Source of the DNA: Pseudoalteromonas apostichopi
Lineage (GTDB): Bacteria; Pseudomonadota; Gammaproteobacteria; Enterobacterales; Alteromonadaceae
DNA length: 64,000 nucleotides
Assembly: GCF_030297135.1 (NCBI RefSeq)
Contig: NZ_AP028065.1
Coordinates: forward strand, 3,286,001-3,350,000
Direction of reading: 5' to 3'
The notes beneath the pieces are model-generated. The model worked only from the letters and a program-made list of their open reading frames with translations, had not been told where the DNA came from and did no database searches. Shown piece after piece: positions 26,778 to 38,000 of this stretch (positions within the stretch are counted from its first letter, which is position 1; each line of letters begins with the position of its first letter). The position numbers and the translations under genes are program-made.

Positions 26778-27828
26778 TGTTTGTTCCTGCTAAAAAGCCG
26801 CGCGGTAATTGCATTGTAATACAGTGTAAGCTGCCAAATTGGTGAATAATTGGCAGGCAATTAATACCAACAACAGTGTGGTCTGGGTATGCTTTGGCAA
26901 CCTGACCAAGTGCAAGTTGGTCGTTTTCGTCACCATAAATTGGCACTAAAACGGTTTTATTGATGATTAAATAATTAGCGTATGTGGCAGGTAGTCGGTC
27001 ACCGTCTTCATTGAATACCGCTTTTGGCCAAGGTAAGGCAATAAGCTCATAGCTTTCACCGTTAGCGGTTTTAAATGATTGCAGTTGCTTTTCCATGGCA
27101 TCAAGGGCAGCAAAATGTTCATCATTTTTATCATCACACTGCACATAAACTAGGGTGTTGTTTGGTGCAAAACGTACCAGCGTATCAATATGGCTATCGG
27201 TATCATCACCAGCAAGATAACCGTGATCAACCCAAAGGAAAGAAGTAGCCCCTAGTTGCTCAACAAGCGTTTGTTCTATATCCGCTTTTGTAAGTTCTGG
27301 GTTACGATTTGGGTTTAATAAGCATTCGCTGGTTGTGAGTATCACGCCGTGTTCATTAATTTCAACGCCGCCGCCTTCAAGAACCAGCTCACTTTGCTGA
27401 TAAGCATTTTTAGGATTAGCGACTTGCTTTACAAGCACTTGATTAATTTGGTTATCGAGATCACTTGCAAATTTATTGCCCCAGCCATTAAAAATAAAAT
27501 CCATCACTTTTAATTGGGTTGCGTCATCAATATTCGCGCAGGTCAATGGGCCATGGTCACGTGCCCAGGTATCGTTACAAGGTGTCACCACAAAGTGAAT
27601 GCGACTTGCATCGACATCAGCTTTTGCAAGTAAAGCTGCAATATGTGTTTTTAGGGCATTATCATGGGCCACGATAACAACATCTTGTTGTTGGCTAATT
27701 GCTTGGCAAAGCGCTACATACACAGGCTCAACAGCGGTTAAATTTGCTGCCCAATCAGTGTCTAGATGAGGCCAAGTGAGCATAACGGCATCTTGCTCAG
27801 CCCATTCAGGTAAAAGTCTAAATTTCAT
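26770..27828 (-). CDS. aguA: Agmatine deiminase AguA
   Basis: A 352-residue guanidino-group modifying enzyme that converts agmatine to N-carbamoylputrescine. Expected residues: WARDHGPL (substrate Asp-His), LEGGGVEIN, DDTDSHIDTLVRF and the catalytic cysteine in GSLHCITMQ near the C-terminus. Start ATG 27826-27828 gives MKFRLLPEWAEQDAV, the usual N-terminus; an upstream ATG would add five residues. First gene of aguAB. Confidence 0.93.
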   Translation of the reverse strand: MKFRLLPEWAEQDAVMLTWPHLDTDWAANLTAVEPVYVALCQAISQQQDVVIVAHDNALKTHIAALLAKADVDASRIHFVVTPCNDTWARDHGPLTCANIDDATQLKVMDFIFNGWGNKFASDLDNQINQVLVKQVANPKNAYQQSELVLEGGGVEINEHGVILTTSECLLNPNRNPELTKADIEQTLVEQLGATSFLWVDHGYLAGDDTDSHIDTLVRFAPNNTLVYVQCDDKNDEHFAALDAMEKQLQSFKTANGESYELIALPWPKAVFNEDGDRLPATYANYLIINKTVLVPIYGDENDQLALGQVAKAYPDHTVVGINCLPIIHQFGSLHCITMQLPRGFLAGTNND

Positions 27829-27912
27829 GAAGGTAATAAACAAACTAAGGTGGAGCTAGTTTAGCATTTTAGCCATAGATGTCAGCTTTTTGTGCGCGAT
27901 AAAGCGCGATTT

Positions 27913-28506
27913 TTAACTATCTTGCGGATTGTTTTCTTGTTGACGTTTTTTTAGTTGGCGTGTTTGTGCGTGTAAGGCCGCTCGAACGACTAAATCTTGG
28001 TCAGCATCACGAATAGCAGTAAACAATAACGTGTATTGATATTTATCATCATCGCATTTTTCAATCGCCACTAATTCGGTGTAGCAATAAATAGCAGACG
28101 CCTCATGTTGTAAAAACAACTTAGTGCGAAATGTTTGACCTAATTCATAGACTTCAGATGAGGTAAGCTTAACACCACCACCGCCGTAACTGTCGCAATA
28201 GTTTGCGTTATCGTCTGGTTGCTCAGAGGCTAGGATATGACTCATGATTAAATCGATTTTACGAGACTGCGCCTGTAAAAACGCTGCTAATTCTTGTGCA
28301 ACATCACCTAGATTACGTAGTGGTCGTAAGCTCGTTTGCTCAAGCTCATTTACTTCGTTGGCAAGTTTGAATAAAGCAGGAATATCGGCCTCGAGCTCAG
28401 CATTGGTTTTTGGCACAGCACTTGGTTCAACCGGGTACAAATTGACACGGTTGCTCTCGTTAATTTGAAAAAACTGCTCAAATTCGGCTAATTTTTGATT
28501 ATTCAT
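27913..28506 (-). CDS. PilZ-like domain protein (tentative)
   Basis: A 197-residue soluble protein. The N-terminal half is helical; a glycine-rich turn DSYGGGGVKLTS at about residues 105-116 followed by alternating strands (LGQTFRTKLFL, AIYCYTELVAIE) recalls the PilZ fold that binds cyclic di-GMP, but the canonical D/N-x-S-x-x-G motif is imperfect and an RxxxR motif was not found. It may therefore be a degenerate PilZ protein without ligand. Start ATG 28506 was preferred over 28518. Monocistronic. Confidence 0.5.
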   Translation of the reverse strand: MNNQKLAEFEQFFQINESNRVNLYPVEPSAVPKTNAELEADIPALFKLANEVNELEQTSLRPLRNLGDVAQELAAFLQAQSRKIDLIMSHILASEQPDDNANYCDSYGGGGVKLTSSEVYELGQTFRTKLFLQHEASAIYCYTELVAIEKCDDDKYQYTLLFTAIRDADQDLVVRAALHAQTRQLKKRQQENNPQDS

Positions 28507-28575
28507 GCTGCACTCCACACATCTTTCCTTAATACTAGCGTTCGAAGCTGCAAATTGCTAGTAATCAAATAAGCA

Positions 28576-28604
28576 AAAAAAGGGCAAACTCATTGTTTGC
28601 CCTT
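28576..28604 (-). terminator. Terminator after RND efflux operon
   Basis: AAGGGCAAAC and GTTTGCCCTT make a perfect 10-base stem around TCATT; on the minus strand it runs into a T7 tract. Confidence 0.9.
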
Positions 28605-28610
28605 CATTTT

Positions 28611-31600
28611 TTACAGATTACCCTCTTGGGTTTTGACATGTTCTTGTTGGTGATGGTGTGCTATTTCATCAGCAAGCTCTTGTCTTGAGCGTTTTTCAGT
28701 TAACTTACGTGCCGTTAACCAATAAAAGAACAGAGGTACAAAGAATACAGCTAAGAATGTGGCTGCCATCATACCGCCCATAACACCTGTACCAACACTA
28801 TGACGGGCACCAGCGCCTGCACCAGAGCTAAGTACTAAAGGTACAACGCCTAAAATGAAAGCAAGTGAAGTCATGATGATTGGTCTAAAACGTAAACGTG
28901 CAGCCTCAAGTGCAGCAGTACTAGCGCTCCAGCCTTGTTGATGTTTCATTAAGGCGTATTCAACGATAAGAATCGCGTTTTTACTGGCAAGACCGAGTAG
29001 GGTGACAAGGCCAATTTGGAAATACACATCGTTTGTCATGCCAACCACCCAAACGGCTATTAGTGCACCAAAGGTACCAAATGGCAGGGCAAGCATTACA
29101 GACAGTGGTAATGACCAACGCTCGTAGAGGGCTGCTAAAATCAAAAACACCATGATCACTGCAAGTCCTAAGGCAATCCCTGTGGTACCCGAACTGCGTT
29201 TTTCTTGGAATGCAGAGCCCGTCCATTCGTAGGTCATATTTGGCGGTAAGACAGCTTCTGCAATACGTTCAACTTCAGCGATAGCTTGACCGGAACTGAA
29301 ACCAGGTGCTGCATTACCCATTAGTTTAACTGCTGGTAAGTTGTTATAACGATTTAAGTTTTCAGGGCCACGGCTATACTCGATAGTGGTAAAGGCTGAA
29401 AGCGGCACCATAGTACCTTGGTTGTTTTTAACATAGATACGGCCAATGTCATCAGGTTTCATTCTAAATTCAGCATCTGCAGACATTAGGACTTGCCATG
29501 CGCGGCCAAATTTATTGAAGTCGTTGACGTAATAAGTACCTAAGTTACCTGCAAGGGCGGTGAACGCATCATCAATTTCTACACCCATGGCACGCGCTTG
29601 TTCTCGGTCAACATCAACACGAAGTTGCGGTGCATCAGGGCGCCAAAGAGTTTGCAGGCCGCTGATGATTGGGCTCTTTTGCGCTTCTGCTGTCATTAAC
29701 TGCATCGCTTGTTGAAGTTTGTCTGGGTCACTATCACCTTTGTTTTGAATGTAAAATTCAAAACCACCAGTGTTACCTAAACCAAAGATAGCAGGTGGAT
29801 TAAAGGCAAGTACGAGTGCTTCTTTAATACCCGCCGTTTTCATGAATAGCTCTTGCACAAGTGCTTTGGTATCAACTTCGCGTTCATCCCAATGCTTTTG
29901 TGTCACGAATAAAGTCGCAGCACTATTTTTGTAACCACCGCCGATAAAATCAAAGCCTGTAAACGCAACGACGTTTTCGTTAGCTGGGTTTGATTGTACT
30001 GCTTTTACAACTTGTTGCGTTACTTCCTCGGTACGCTCAAGTGATGAACCGTCAGGTAAAAAGATTGCAGAGATGTAATAACCTTGGTCTTCATCGGGTA
30101 CAAGCGAGCCTGGGGTGTTTTGCCAAAGGCCAATCGTTGCAGCAATCATACCCGTCATTAAGATTACACCTAAAAGACCGCGGCGCACCATAAAACCAAC
30201 AGCCCCCACATAACGGCCAGTTACCTTGGTAAACATAGCGTTAAACCATAAGAAGAAGCGGGCTGTTTGCTTGTGTTCTTGTTTTAAAATAAGTACACAA
30301 AGAGCAGGCGTCATCGTTAGGGCGACCACACCCGATAAACTCACAGCAATCGAAATAGTAATAGCGAACTGACGGAATAACTCACCTGTTAAGCCACCTA
30401 AAAACGCAATTGGCACAAACACAGAACACAGAACCAGAACGATAGCTACAACAGGGCCACTTACTTCACTCATAGCTTTGACAGCTGCGTCTCTGGCACC
30501 GAGTCCTTCTTCATGCATAATACGTTCAACGTTTTCAAGTACCACGATGGCATCATCAACAACAATACCAATCGACAACACCATGCCGAATAAGGTGAGT
30601 GAGTTAATTGAATATCCCAGCATATACATGCCGGCAAACGTGCCAAGTAGCGATACTGGCACTGCAAGAGTAGGTATTAGGGTAGCGCGCCAGTTTTGTA
30701 AGAATAAATACACCACTAAGAATACCAATACCATGGCTTCAAGCAGTGTTTTTACTACTTCACGAATTGATACTTCAACAAAACGGGTTGTGTCGTACGA
30801 AGTTAAATGTGCAAGTCCAGTAGGGAATTGGCTTTTCATTTCTTCGATAACACTATTTACTTCTTCAGCTACATCAAGAGCATTGGCACCCGGTTGCAAG
30901 AAGATACCTAATAGTACTGCTTCTTTACCGTTAATTGTCCCTTTGAAGTTATAATCTTTCGAACCTAGCTCAACGCGTGCTACGTCTTTTAAACGTAAGC
31001 TACTGCCATCGGTATTTGAACGAATAATGATATTTTCAAACTGTTCAGGCTCAGACAAACGACCTTGTGCAGTCACACTGTAAACGAGCTCTTGTGGAGA
31101 TTGAGTAGTTGGTGTCGCACCAATTTTACCTGCAGCGTATTGCGAGTTTTGTACTCGGATTGCCCCTGCTATTTCTTCAACAGTAACCCCTAGCTGGCTC
31201 ATTACATCTGGGCGTAGCCAAATACGCATCGCGTAATCTTTAGCACCAAAAATTTGCACACTGGTGGTGCCCGGAATACGTTTAACACGGTCAAGCACGT
31301 TCATGGTGACATAGTTTGAAGTCCATAAACTCGAGCGTGTACCGTCAGGAGAGTAAAAGGCATGCACTTGTAAAAAGCTAGAAGAGCCTTTTTGGACAAC
31401 TACACCTTGGCGACGAGTTTCTTCAGGTAAACGCGCTTCAACCTGCTTTACACGGTTATTCACGTTTACAGCTGCTTGGTCCACATCAGTACCAATTTCG
31501 AAGGTTACTTCGATGGTGGTCGAGCCTGCACTCGTTGAAGTCGATGACATGTACATCATACCTTCAACACCAGTAATGGCATTTTCTATCGGTGTGGCAA

Positions 31601-31784
31601 CCGTTTGCTCAAGTACACTGGCGGATGCACCCGGATAGGCTGCGGTCACTTGTACAACCGGAGGCGCAATTTCAGGATATTGCGCTACAGGTAAACTGCG
31701 CATCGCAGCAAGGCCCGCAAGCACAATAACAATAGATATAACAAACGCAAAAATGGGTCTGTCTATAAAGTAACGAGAAAACAT
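28611..31784 (-). CDS. RND multidrug efflux pump inner-membrane transporter (AcrB/MexB type)
   Basis: A 1057-residue HAE-1 family proton-driven exporter. N-terminal FIDRPIFAFVISIVIVLAG is diagnostic. Two sets of six membrane helices flank large periplasmic loops; proton-relay acids are in GIVVDDAIVVLENVER (helix 4). It works with the adaptor encoded 14 bases upstream and an outer-membrane channel not in this window. Substrates cannot be predicted. No TetR-type repressor is adjacent. Confidence 0.95.
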   Translation of the reverse strand: MFSRYFIDRPIFAFVISIVIVLAGLAAMRSLPVAQYPEIAPPVVQVTAAYPGASASVLEQTVATPIENAITGVEGMMYMSSTSTSAGSTTIEVTFEIGTDVDQAAVNVNNRVKQVEARLPEETRRQGVVVQKGSSSFLQVHAFYSPDGTRSSLWTSNYVTMNVLDRVKRIPGTTSVQIFGAKDYAMRIWLRPDVMSQLGVTVEEIAGAIRVQNSQYAAGKIGATPTTQSPQELVYSVTAQGRLSEPEQFENIIIRSNTDGSSLRLKDVARVELGSKDYNFKGTINGKEAVLLGIFLQPGANALDVAEEVNSVIEEMKSQFPTGLAHLTSYDTTRFVEVSIREVVKTLLEAMVLVFLVVYLFLQNWRATLIPTLAVPVSLLGTFAGMYMLGYSINSLTLFGMVLSIGIVVDDAIVVLENVERIMHEEGLGARDAAVKAMSEVSGPVVAIVLVLCSVFVPIAFLGGLTGELFRQFAITISIAVSLSGVVALTMTPALCVLILKQEHKQTARFFLWFNAMFTKVTGRYVGAVGFMVRRGLLGVILMTGMIAATIGLWQNTPGSLVPDEDQGYYISAIFLPDGSSLERTEEVTQQVVKAVQSNPANENVVAFTGFDFIGGGYKNSAATLFVTQKHWDEREVDTKALVQELFMKTAGIKEALVLAFNPPAIFGLGNTGGFEFYIQNKGDSDPDKLQQAMQLMTAEAQKSPIISGLQTLWRPDAPQLRVDVDREQARAMGVEIDDAFTALAGNLGTYYVNDFNKFGRAWQVLMSADAEFRMKPDDIGRIYVKNNQGTMVPLSAFTTIEYSRGPENLNRYNNLPAVKLMGNAAPGFSSGQAIAEVERIAEAVLPPNMTYEWTGSAFQEKRSSGTTGIALGLAVIMVFLILAALYERWSLPLSVMLALPFGTFGALIAVWVVGMTNDVYFQIGLVTLLGLASKNAILIVEYALMKHQQGWSASTAALEAARLRFRPIIMTSLAFILGVVPLVLSSGAGAGARHSVGTGVMGGMMAATFLAVFFVPLFFYWLTARKLTEKRSRQELADEIAHHHQQEHVKTQEGNL

Positions 31785-31798
31785 AAGACTCCCTGTGC

Positions 31799-33004
31799 TT
31801 ATTCTGCGTGGCTTGAGTTAGCGGCTGGCTTGCCAACATTTACTGGCATACCCGGGAAGAAAATACGCGCCATGCCATCAACAATAACTTGGTCGCCTTC
31901 TTTTAACCCACTTCGAATTAACCAAAAGTTTTGGTATTGCTCGTTTTCTGGTTTTTTGATCCATTCACCCACAGTGACAGGGGCAGGTAACGCGACATCC
32001 ATACCTTGCTCGTTTTTACTTACAACATAAACGAACTTACCCGTGCCGTTATCGAGCACTGCACGTTGCGGAACGATGAATGCGTTTTTACGTACTGCAC
32101 CACTTAACTCAACGCGAACGAATTGGCCCGGGCGAAGTTGAAAATCTGGGTTAGGAATAATTGCCTGAAACTCACTGGTACCTGTGTTTGGATTAATACG
32201 CACATCAGAGAAGTTAACTTCACCGGTTTGTCCGTATAAAGAGCCGTCTTGGAGTTTAATTTGTGTTTTCCAGTGGCCTTGCTCAGGTAACGTCAGTGAG
32301 CCATTTTTAACATCTTGACGCATTTGCAGTTGTTCACGCTCAGATAAGCCAAAACGAATACGAATAGGGTCAAACTGAGTCATTTGAGTCAGTAGTAAAT
32401 CTGGGCCAGAAACATAGGTTCCTTCCGAGACAAACTCACGTCCCATTACACCTGCGACAGGGGCTTTCACTTGCGCATATTCAAGATTAAGCTGGGCTTC
32501 TTTTAACGCAACCTTTGCAGCGGCTAAATCAGTTTTTGCAATATCATTAGCTGAACTAGCGTTATCGTAATCGCGTTGTGAAACAGATTTTTCGGCACGT
32601 AGTTTAGCTAATCGTTTAACGTCACGATCAGCTTGAACAAGCGCTGCTTTTGCACCATCAAGTGCAGCTTGCGCACGATCAACCGCAAGTTGGTAAGGTT
32701 CAAGATCAATAGTAAACAGAGATTGGCCTTGTTCGACACGCTGACCTTCTTCAAAGTTACGTGATTCAAGGATTCCGGTAACACGGGCTCGAACTTCAAC
32801 TTCTTTTGAACCAGACAGCGTTGCTGGCAGCTCAATAGTAAAAGGTGCATCGTGTGTTTCCATAGTCATAGTAGCGACAGCTGCTGGGTGCATTTGACCC
32901 TGTTGCTGCTCTGGCGCTTCAGAACAACCTTGCAGTAGCAAGGGTGCAGACACAAGTAACAACGCAGATAATGATAATTTGGCAGGTGCGAAAGGCAGAC
33001 GCAT
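31799..33004 (-). CDS. RND efflux periplasmic adaptor lipoprotein (AcrA type)
   Basis: A 401-residue membrane fusion protein. Signal peptide with lipobox LLLQGCSEA; barrel-sandwich segment EVEVRARVTGILE; coiled-coil hairpin at about 100-165 (LDGAKAALVQADRDVKRLAKL and AKVALKEAQLNLEYAQVKAPVAG region). ATG 33004 is preferred over 33022 since it gives a normal signal peptide. First gene of the pump operon. Confidence 0.93.
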   Translation of the reverse strand: MRLPFAPAKLSLSALLLVSAPLLLQGCSEAPEQQQGQMHPAAVATMTMETHDAPFTIELPATLSGSKEVEVRARVTGILESRNFEEGQRVEQGQSLFTIDLEPYQLAVDRAQAALDGAKAALVQADRDVKRLAKLRAEKSVSQRDYDNASSANDIAKTDLAAAKVALKEAQLNLEYAQVKAPVAGVMGREFVSEGTYVSGPDLLLTQMTQFDPIRIRFGLSEREQLQMRQDVKNGSLTLPEQGHWKTQIKLQDGSLYGQTGEVNFSDVRINPNTGTSEFQAIIPNPDFQLRPGQFVRVELSGAVRKNAFIVPQRAVLDNGTGKFVYVVSKNEQGMDVALPAPVTVGEWIKKPENEQYQNFWLIRSGLKEGDQVIVDGMARIFFPGMPVNVGKPAANSSHAE

Positions 33005-33441
33005 GTTTACTCCACAGTCCAATTGTTAAGTAGGTATGCATAGAAATAGTCAAACAAACACGAAAGACGAAATTATGCATATTCATTTGTCGTTTAGTTT
33101 ATACCCAAAAAAGAAAAAGGTACACCCTGTAGTTTACTTTTTATTTAAAACCAAAAGATGACTTAATTTAGCCCGTCACTAAGTCGCTTAATGTATTCAA
33201 ACTAAAAACCGATTTAGTAGGTGGAAGTTAATAAAAAATATAGCCAAATAGTGAGTCGAGGTGGATGAAGTAGCGTGATTTTTGAAACAGTAGAGCAAGC
33301 TTATGACGCTTAAAACAGAAGATTTTAATGAGTTTATAAAATCTTTGTTTACCAAGGGTACAAAAAATTAACAAATGGCTTGTAATTAAAATGAAATCTC
33401 GTACCCTAAAGCAATAAAAATATAATAAAGGTGAGTTAAGG
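33005..33441. other. Intergenic region between efflux operon and ECF sigma gene
   Basis: A 437-base divergent promoter region, AT-rich and without a coding sequence. Inverted repeat AGGGTAC (33355-33361) / GTACCCT (33401-33407) lies 35-87 bases upstream of the sigma factor start and might be an operator. No Fur box was identified. Confidence 0.4.
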
Positions 33442-34002
33442 ATGACAGATCAAACTGGGGTTATCACCGCTTTTACTGAGATATCGAGCAAACTTAGGCG
33501 CTTTGTATCACGTATTGTCAGCCCTGATGATGTAGAAGATATTGTGCAAGAGACGTTTATAAAAAGTTATGAAGCTGATCTTAAACAAAATATCGAATAT
33601 ACTCACAGTTACATGCTGAAAACGGCTAAACATTTGGCACTAAATCACATTGCTAAATGGGACAATAAATACAAAGAATCGTTAGATGAACAACAACAGG
33701 TTGAACATCATATGCGTTCAATGGCACTTGAAGATGAAGTGACCTCAAAAGAACGTTTTTTGTTTTTTTGCCGAGTGACTAACGAATTAAGCCCTCAAAT
33801 TAAAAAATGTTTTATCTTAAAAAAAGTCTATGGCTTAAGCCAAAAGGAAATTGCAGCTAAAATGGAACTCAGCGAAAGTACTGTTGAAAAACATATAGCC
33901 AAAGGCTTATTACATGTTCACCGAGCAATGAAATCACACGACGTACAACCCCAGACATTTAACCCAACCACTGAGTTCACTGCAAAAGAGGTGAACAAAT
34001 GA
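33442..34002 (+). CDS. ECF sigma factor, FecI type
   Basis: A 186-residue RNA polymerase sigma factor with region 2 (SPDDVEDIVQETFIKSYE, about 30-47) and region 4 helix-turn-helix (LKKVYGLSQKEIAAKMELSE and STVEKHIAKGLLHVHRAM, about 129-170). It directs transcription of the neighbouring receptor genes when released by FecR. Its stop overlaps the fecR start (ATGA). Confidence 0.92.
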   Translation: MTDQTGVITAFTEISSKLRRFVSRIVSPDDVEDIVQETFIKSYEADLKQNIEYTHSYMLKTAKHLALNHIAKWDNKYKESLDEQQQVEHHMRSMALEDEVTSKERFLFFCRVTNELSPQIKKCFILKKVYGLSQKEIAAKMELSESTVEKHIAKGLLHVHRAMKSHDVQPQTFNPTTEFTAKEVNK

Positions 34003-35069
34003 GTAATGTCCATCCATTTTCATCAAAAGAAATGATTCAAGAGCAGGCGAGTCAATGGATAAGTGCAATTGATCGCGGTTTATCTAAAGACGAAGTGAGA
34101 CAATTGCACATGTGGGCTCATCAAAGCACAGCTCATCAAGAAGCATTGTTTGAACTTGCGACTTTATGGGATGAAATGAGCGTGCTCAATGAGTTAAGTA
34201 GTATGTTCCCTTATAAAGCACCGCAAAAACAACCTGCAGTGTTTGGTATGGCAACTGCTGCGAGCTTTTTAGTAGTGATGCTGCTTGGTTGTATTATGCT
34301 TATCTATTCAAGCTACTGGCAAAGTGAAGAAAACGACTATGCCAAATTTACCAAAATTTATCGCACTAAAGTAGGCGAGCAAGCTGAATTTGTTCTGCCA
34401 GACAGCACTATTGTGCAGCTCAATACCAATACTAAACTTGAAGTCGCTTACTCAGGCGATCGTCGTCAGTTGATCCTGAGCCGTGGTGAAGGGCGTTTTA
34501 ATGTTGCTAAAGATCCTAGTCGTCCGTTTACCGTAATTGCTGGTGATAAATCTTTTACTGCACTTGGCACAGTATTTAATGTTCAGCGAAACTCTGCCTC
34601 AGACTTAGAGTTAGTTGTGACTGAGGGCAAAGTGATGATTACTGATCCGAGTACTCAGGTTGATGCCAGTGATTTTAATCGTTTAAAAGATGCTTCAGAT
34701 AACAGCGCAGATATAAAAGCACTTAAAGCGAATGTGGTTGTATCAGGCGAGAAGGCACTAATAAAACAAAGTAAAACAGCGCCAATTAAGCAGTTATCTG
34801 TTGATGACGTCCAACGCGACTTGGCATGGCAACAAGAAATGTTAATTTTTAATGGTGAGTCTTTAGACGAAGCTCTGCAAGAGGTGAGTCGTTATACAGC
34901 CACGCGTTTTGAGCTAAATGACCCAGAACTTGCCTCTTTGAAAGTAGCTGGGGTGTTTAAAACAGGCGACATTAAAGGTTTGCTTGACTCATTACAGGCC
35001 AACTTAGGTGTAGAACATCAACGTTTAGGTGAACATCGTGTTAGCTTAACGATCGCTGCAAAAGGTTAG
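33999..35069 (+). CDS. FecR-type anti-sigma factor
   Basis: A 356-residue inner-membrane regulator. The cytoplasmic N-terminus contains ASQWISAIDRGLSKDEVRQL and WAHQSTAHQEALFELATLWD as in FecR; a transmembrane helix lies at about 82-104; the periplasmic FecR domain includes GEQAEFVLPDSTIVQLNTNT and LSRGEGRFNVAKDPSRPF. A C-terminal STN-like segment (VDDVQRDLAWQQEMLIFNGE, about residues 267-286) contacts the receptor. It relays the receptor signal to the sigma factor. Confidence 0.92.
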   Translation: MSNVHPFSSKEMIQEQASQWISAIDRGLSKDEVRQLHMWAHQSTAHQEALFELATLWDEMSVLNELSSMFPYKAPQKQPAVFGMATAASFLVVMLLGCIMLIYSSYWQSEENDYAKFTKIYRTKVGEQAEFVLPDSTIVQLNTNTKLEVAYSGDRRQLILSRGEGRFNVAKDPSRPFTVIAGDKSFTALGTVFNVQRNSASDLELVVTEGKVMITDPSTQVDASDFNRLKDASDNSADIKALKANVVVSGEKALIKQSKTAPIKQLSVDDVQRDLAWQQEMLIFNGESLDEALQEVSRYTATRFELNDPELASLKVAGVFKTGDIKGLLDSLQANLGVEHQRLGEHRVSLTIAAKG

Positions 35070-35077
35070 TTCTGCCT

Positions 35078-38000
35078 ATGAGAATACGCAATTATAATGA
35101 TGTTAATTATGCGCCACCTTCTCGTCACAAAAAATTAATTAAAAAAAAGTTAAATTTACATAGCGGATTTTTCTTCCTCACTTGTTTGTTTAAATTGCGC
35201 AGTAAGCAATTGCGGTTGTTACCTGCCTCTTTTGTTATTTATGGCCTCACTACAGGCCAAGTAGCAATAGCGGCTGAAAAACAAATGCTGCAATTTGACA
35301 TCAAAGCGCAACGAGCTGATTTGGCGTTAATCGAATTTGCAAAGCAAACAGATCAAACAGTCATTTTTTCTTTCGAACTAGCGAAGCAATATCAAGCGCA
35401 ATCTGTGTTTGGTTTTTACACCAAACTTGATGCACTCAATGCGATGCTCGAAGGCACTGAGCTCGATGCGGTTGTTGATCATCAAGGCTTGCTGAGTATA
35501 AAACTCAAACAAGTAGATAGGATAGATAATAACATGATCAAAGTATCAGGGGTCAGCGCTGCAGTCGTGCCATTACTGCTTGCCGCCAATACGCAAGCGT
35601 TAGCAGAAGATCAATCAGCAGAAAAAAACATCGAAAAAATTGCCGTTGTCGGTAGCCGTGTCGCAGGACGCTCGGTTGAAGATTTACCGGTTCCGGTTGA
35701 TATTTTAAGTGCTGAAGCACTAGAGAATACAGGCCAAACAGAAGTAGGCCGTATGCTTCAGGCTATTGCACCGTCTTTTAACTTTTCAAGCTCGTCTATC
35801 AGTGATGGTACTGATGCACTTCGCCCTGCAACACTACGCGGTTTAGGGCCCGATCAAACCTTAGTTCTTATCAATGGCAAGCGCCGCCACCAAGCAAGCC
35901 TTATTCACATTAATACCTCTGTGGGTCGTGGTACGGCAGGGACTGACATGAATGCTATCCCTGCGGCTTCTATTAAACGCATTGAAGTATTACGTGATGG
36001 TGCTGCTGCGCAATATGGTTCAGATGCCATTGCAGGTGTTATTAATATCGTATTAAAAGACGCTGAAGAGGGCGGTAAAGCGGCCATCAACTACGGTGAG
36101 TATTCAGAAGGTGATGGTGAAACAGTAAATGTTGATTTCAATAAAGGTTTTGCACTAGGTGATGATGGGTATTTAAATACCACAATTAACTACCGTGATC
36201 GTGCGCCAACAAACCGTGCAGGTCTTCATGGCTCATGTCAATTTTACGGCTGTACTGAACTTGATGACGGGACGCTATTAGCAGGCGACCCGCGTGAGTT
36301 AACCGCACCTCGTGATACGTTTAGAATTGGTGATGCAGATTCACAGCAATTTGCTTTAACTATCAACACTGGCTATGAACTTGCTGGTGGTGAGTTATAT
36401 GGTTTTATTACCTATTCAAATCGTGAAAATGAATCAGCTGCGTTTTTCCGTCACAACGCAAATGCCAATGGTAACCCTGTATTACAAGATGGTGATGCAA
36501 CCATTCCTATGGGATTCTTACCGAAAATTAATACCGTTATTGATGACGTGTCTTACAATGTTGGCTTTAAAAAGTCGTTCGATAATGATTCTAGCATTGA
36601 TTTATCGTACACCTATGGCGAAAACAGCATTGATTACACAACAAGTGACACTATCAATGGCTCATACGCTAACTACCTTCGTTATAACCAAGGTTTAAGC
36701 GCGGCAGAAATTCGTGCCACTATCCCCCGTTCAGCATATGCATATGGCCTTGAATTATCACTTCAAACACTTAACCTTGATTACACCAAAGACTACGATA
36801 ATTTCTCATTAGCACTGGGTGCAGAGCTTCGTACTGATGAGTTCCGTATTCTTGAAGGTAGCGAATACGCATACCGTGATTACGACACTGTTGATGGTAT
36901 GAGCATCTACTCAGGTTTAAATGGTGGGGTAGGTAGTGTTGATGCTGCAAGTGGTACGCAAGGTTTTGGTGGTTCAGATCCGGCATCATCTGTTGATGAG
37001 TCACGCGATGTGATCTCATTCTATATGGATGCAGAAACCTATGTTATTGATGATGTGATTATCTCAGGTGCGGTACGTTACGATAACTACAAAGGCTTTG
37101 GTGATACCGTAAACTTTAAGTTAGCGGGTAACTGGTCTGTGACTGAAGATGTGTCGTTACGTGGTGCACTAAGCACAGGTTTTAGAGCGCCTTCTATGCA
37201 ACAGCTTTACTTTAATAACGTAAGTACACAGTTTGTTGTAGGTGATGATGGCAGCTTAGTGGCTGAGCAAGTAGGTACATTCAGAAACGACAGTACCTTA
37301 GCGCAATCAATTGGTATTCCTAAGTTAAAAGAAGAGAAATCACAAAACCGTAGTTTAGGTATTGTGTATAACGTAACCGACAATATCAATTTAACCATTG
37401 ATTACTACTCGATTGATATCGACGACCGTATCGTTATTTCTAACCGTTTAGGTAAAGGTTTATCAGATACGCTAGATGCTGCACTTGTAAGTTCAGGCGC
37501 AGGTGCGGGTCAGTTCTTCTTAAATGGTGCCGATACTGAAACCGAAGGTGTTGATTTAGTTGCCACATGGAACACAGAAGGCCTTGGCGGTACGCTAGAT
37601 TTCACCTTTGCTGCTAACTTCACTAAAACAGATGTAGTTGATTTATTCACGCCATCAGGCAGTGGTCTTGAGACTATTCCGGTAGAAGATGTGTTTTCTG
37701 CACAAGAAACGTCAATTATCGAAGAATGGCAACCAGAAGACCGCATTAACTTAAGTGCGCTTTACCGTTTAGAAGATTGGACTGTAAACCTATCTCTAAA
37801 TCGTTACGGCGAATACACAGTTGAAGATGGTGGTCGTCAAACATACGGTGCTGAAATCTTAACTGATGTAAAAGTTAACTACTTCTTTAACGAAAACCTG
37901 TCATTTAACATTGGTGCAAATAACTTATTTGATGTTTACCCAGATAAGAACACTATTGGTAATTCACGCTCGGGTACGATTGTTGATGCAAGTGGCAACA

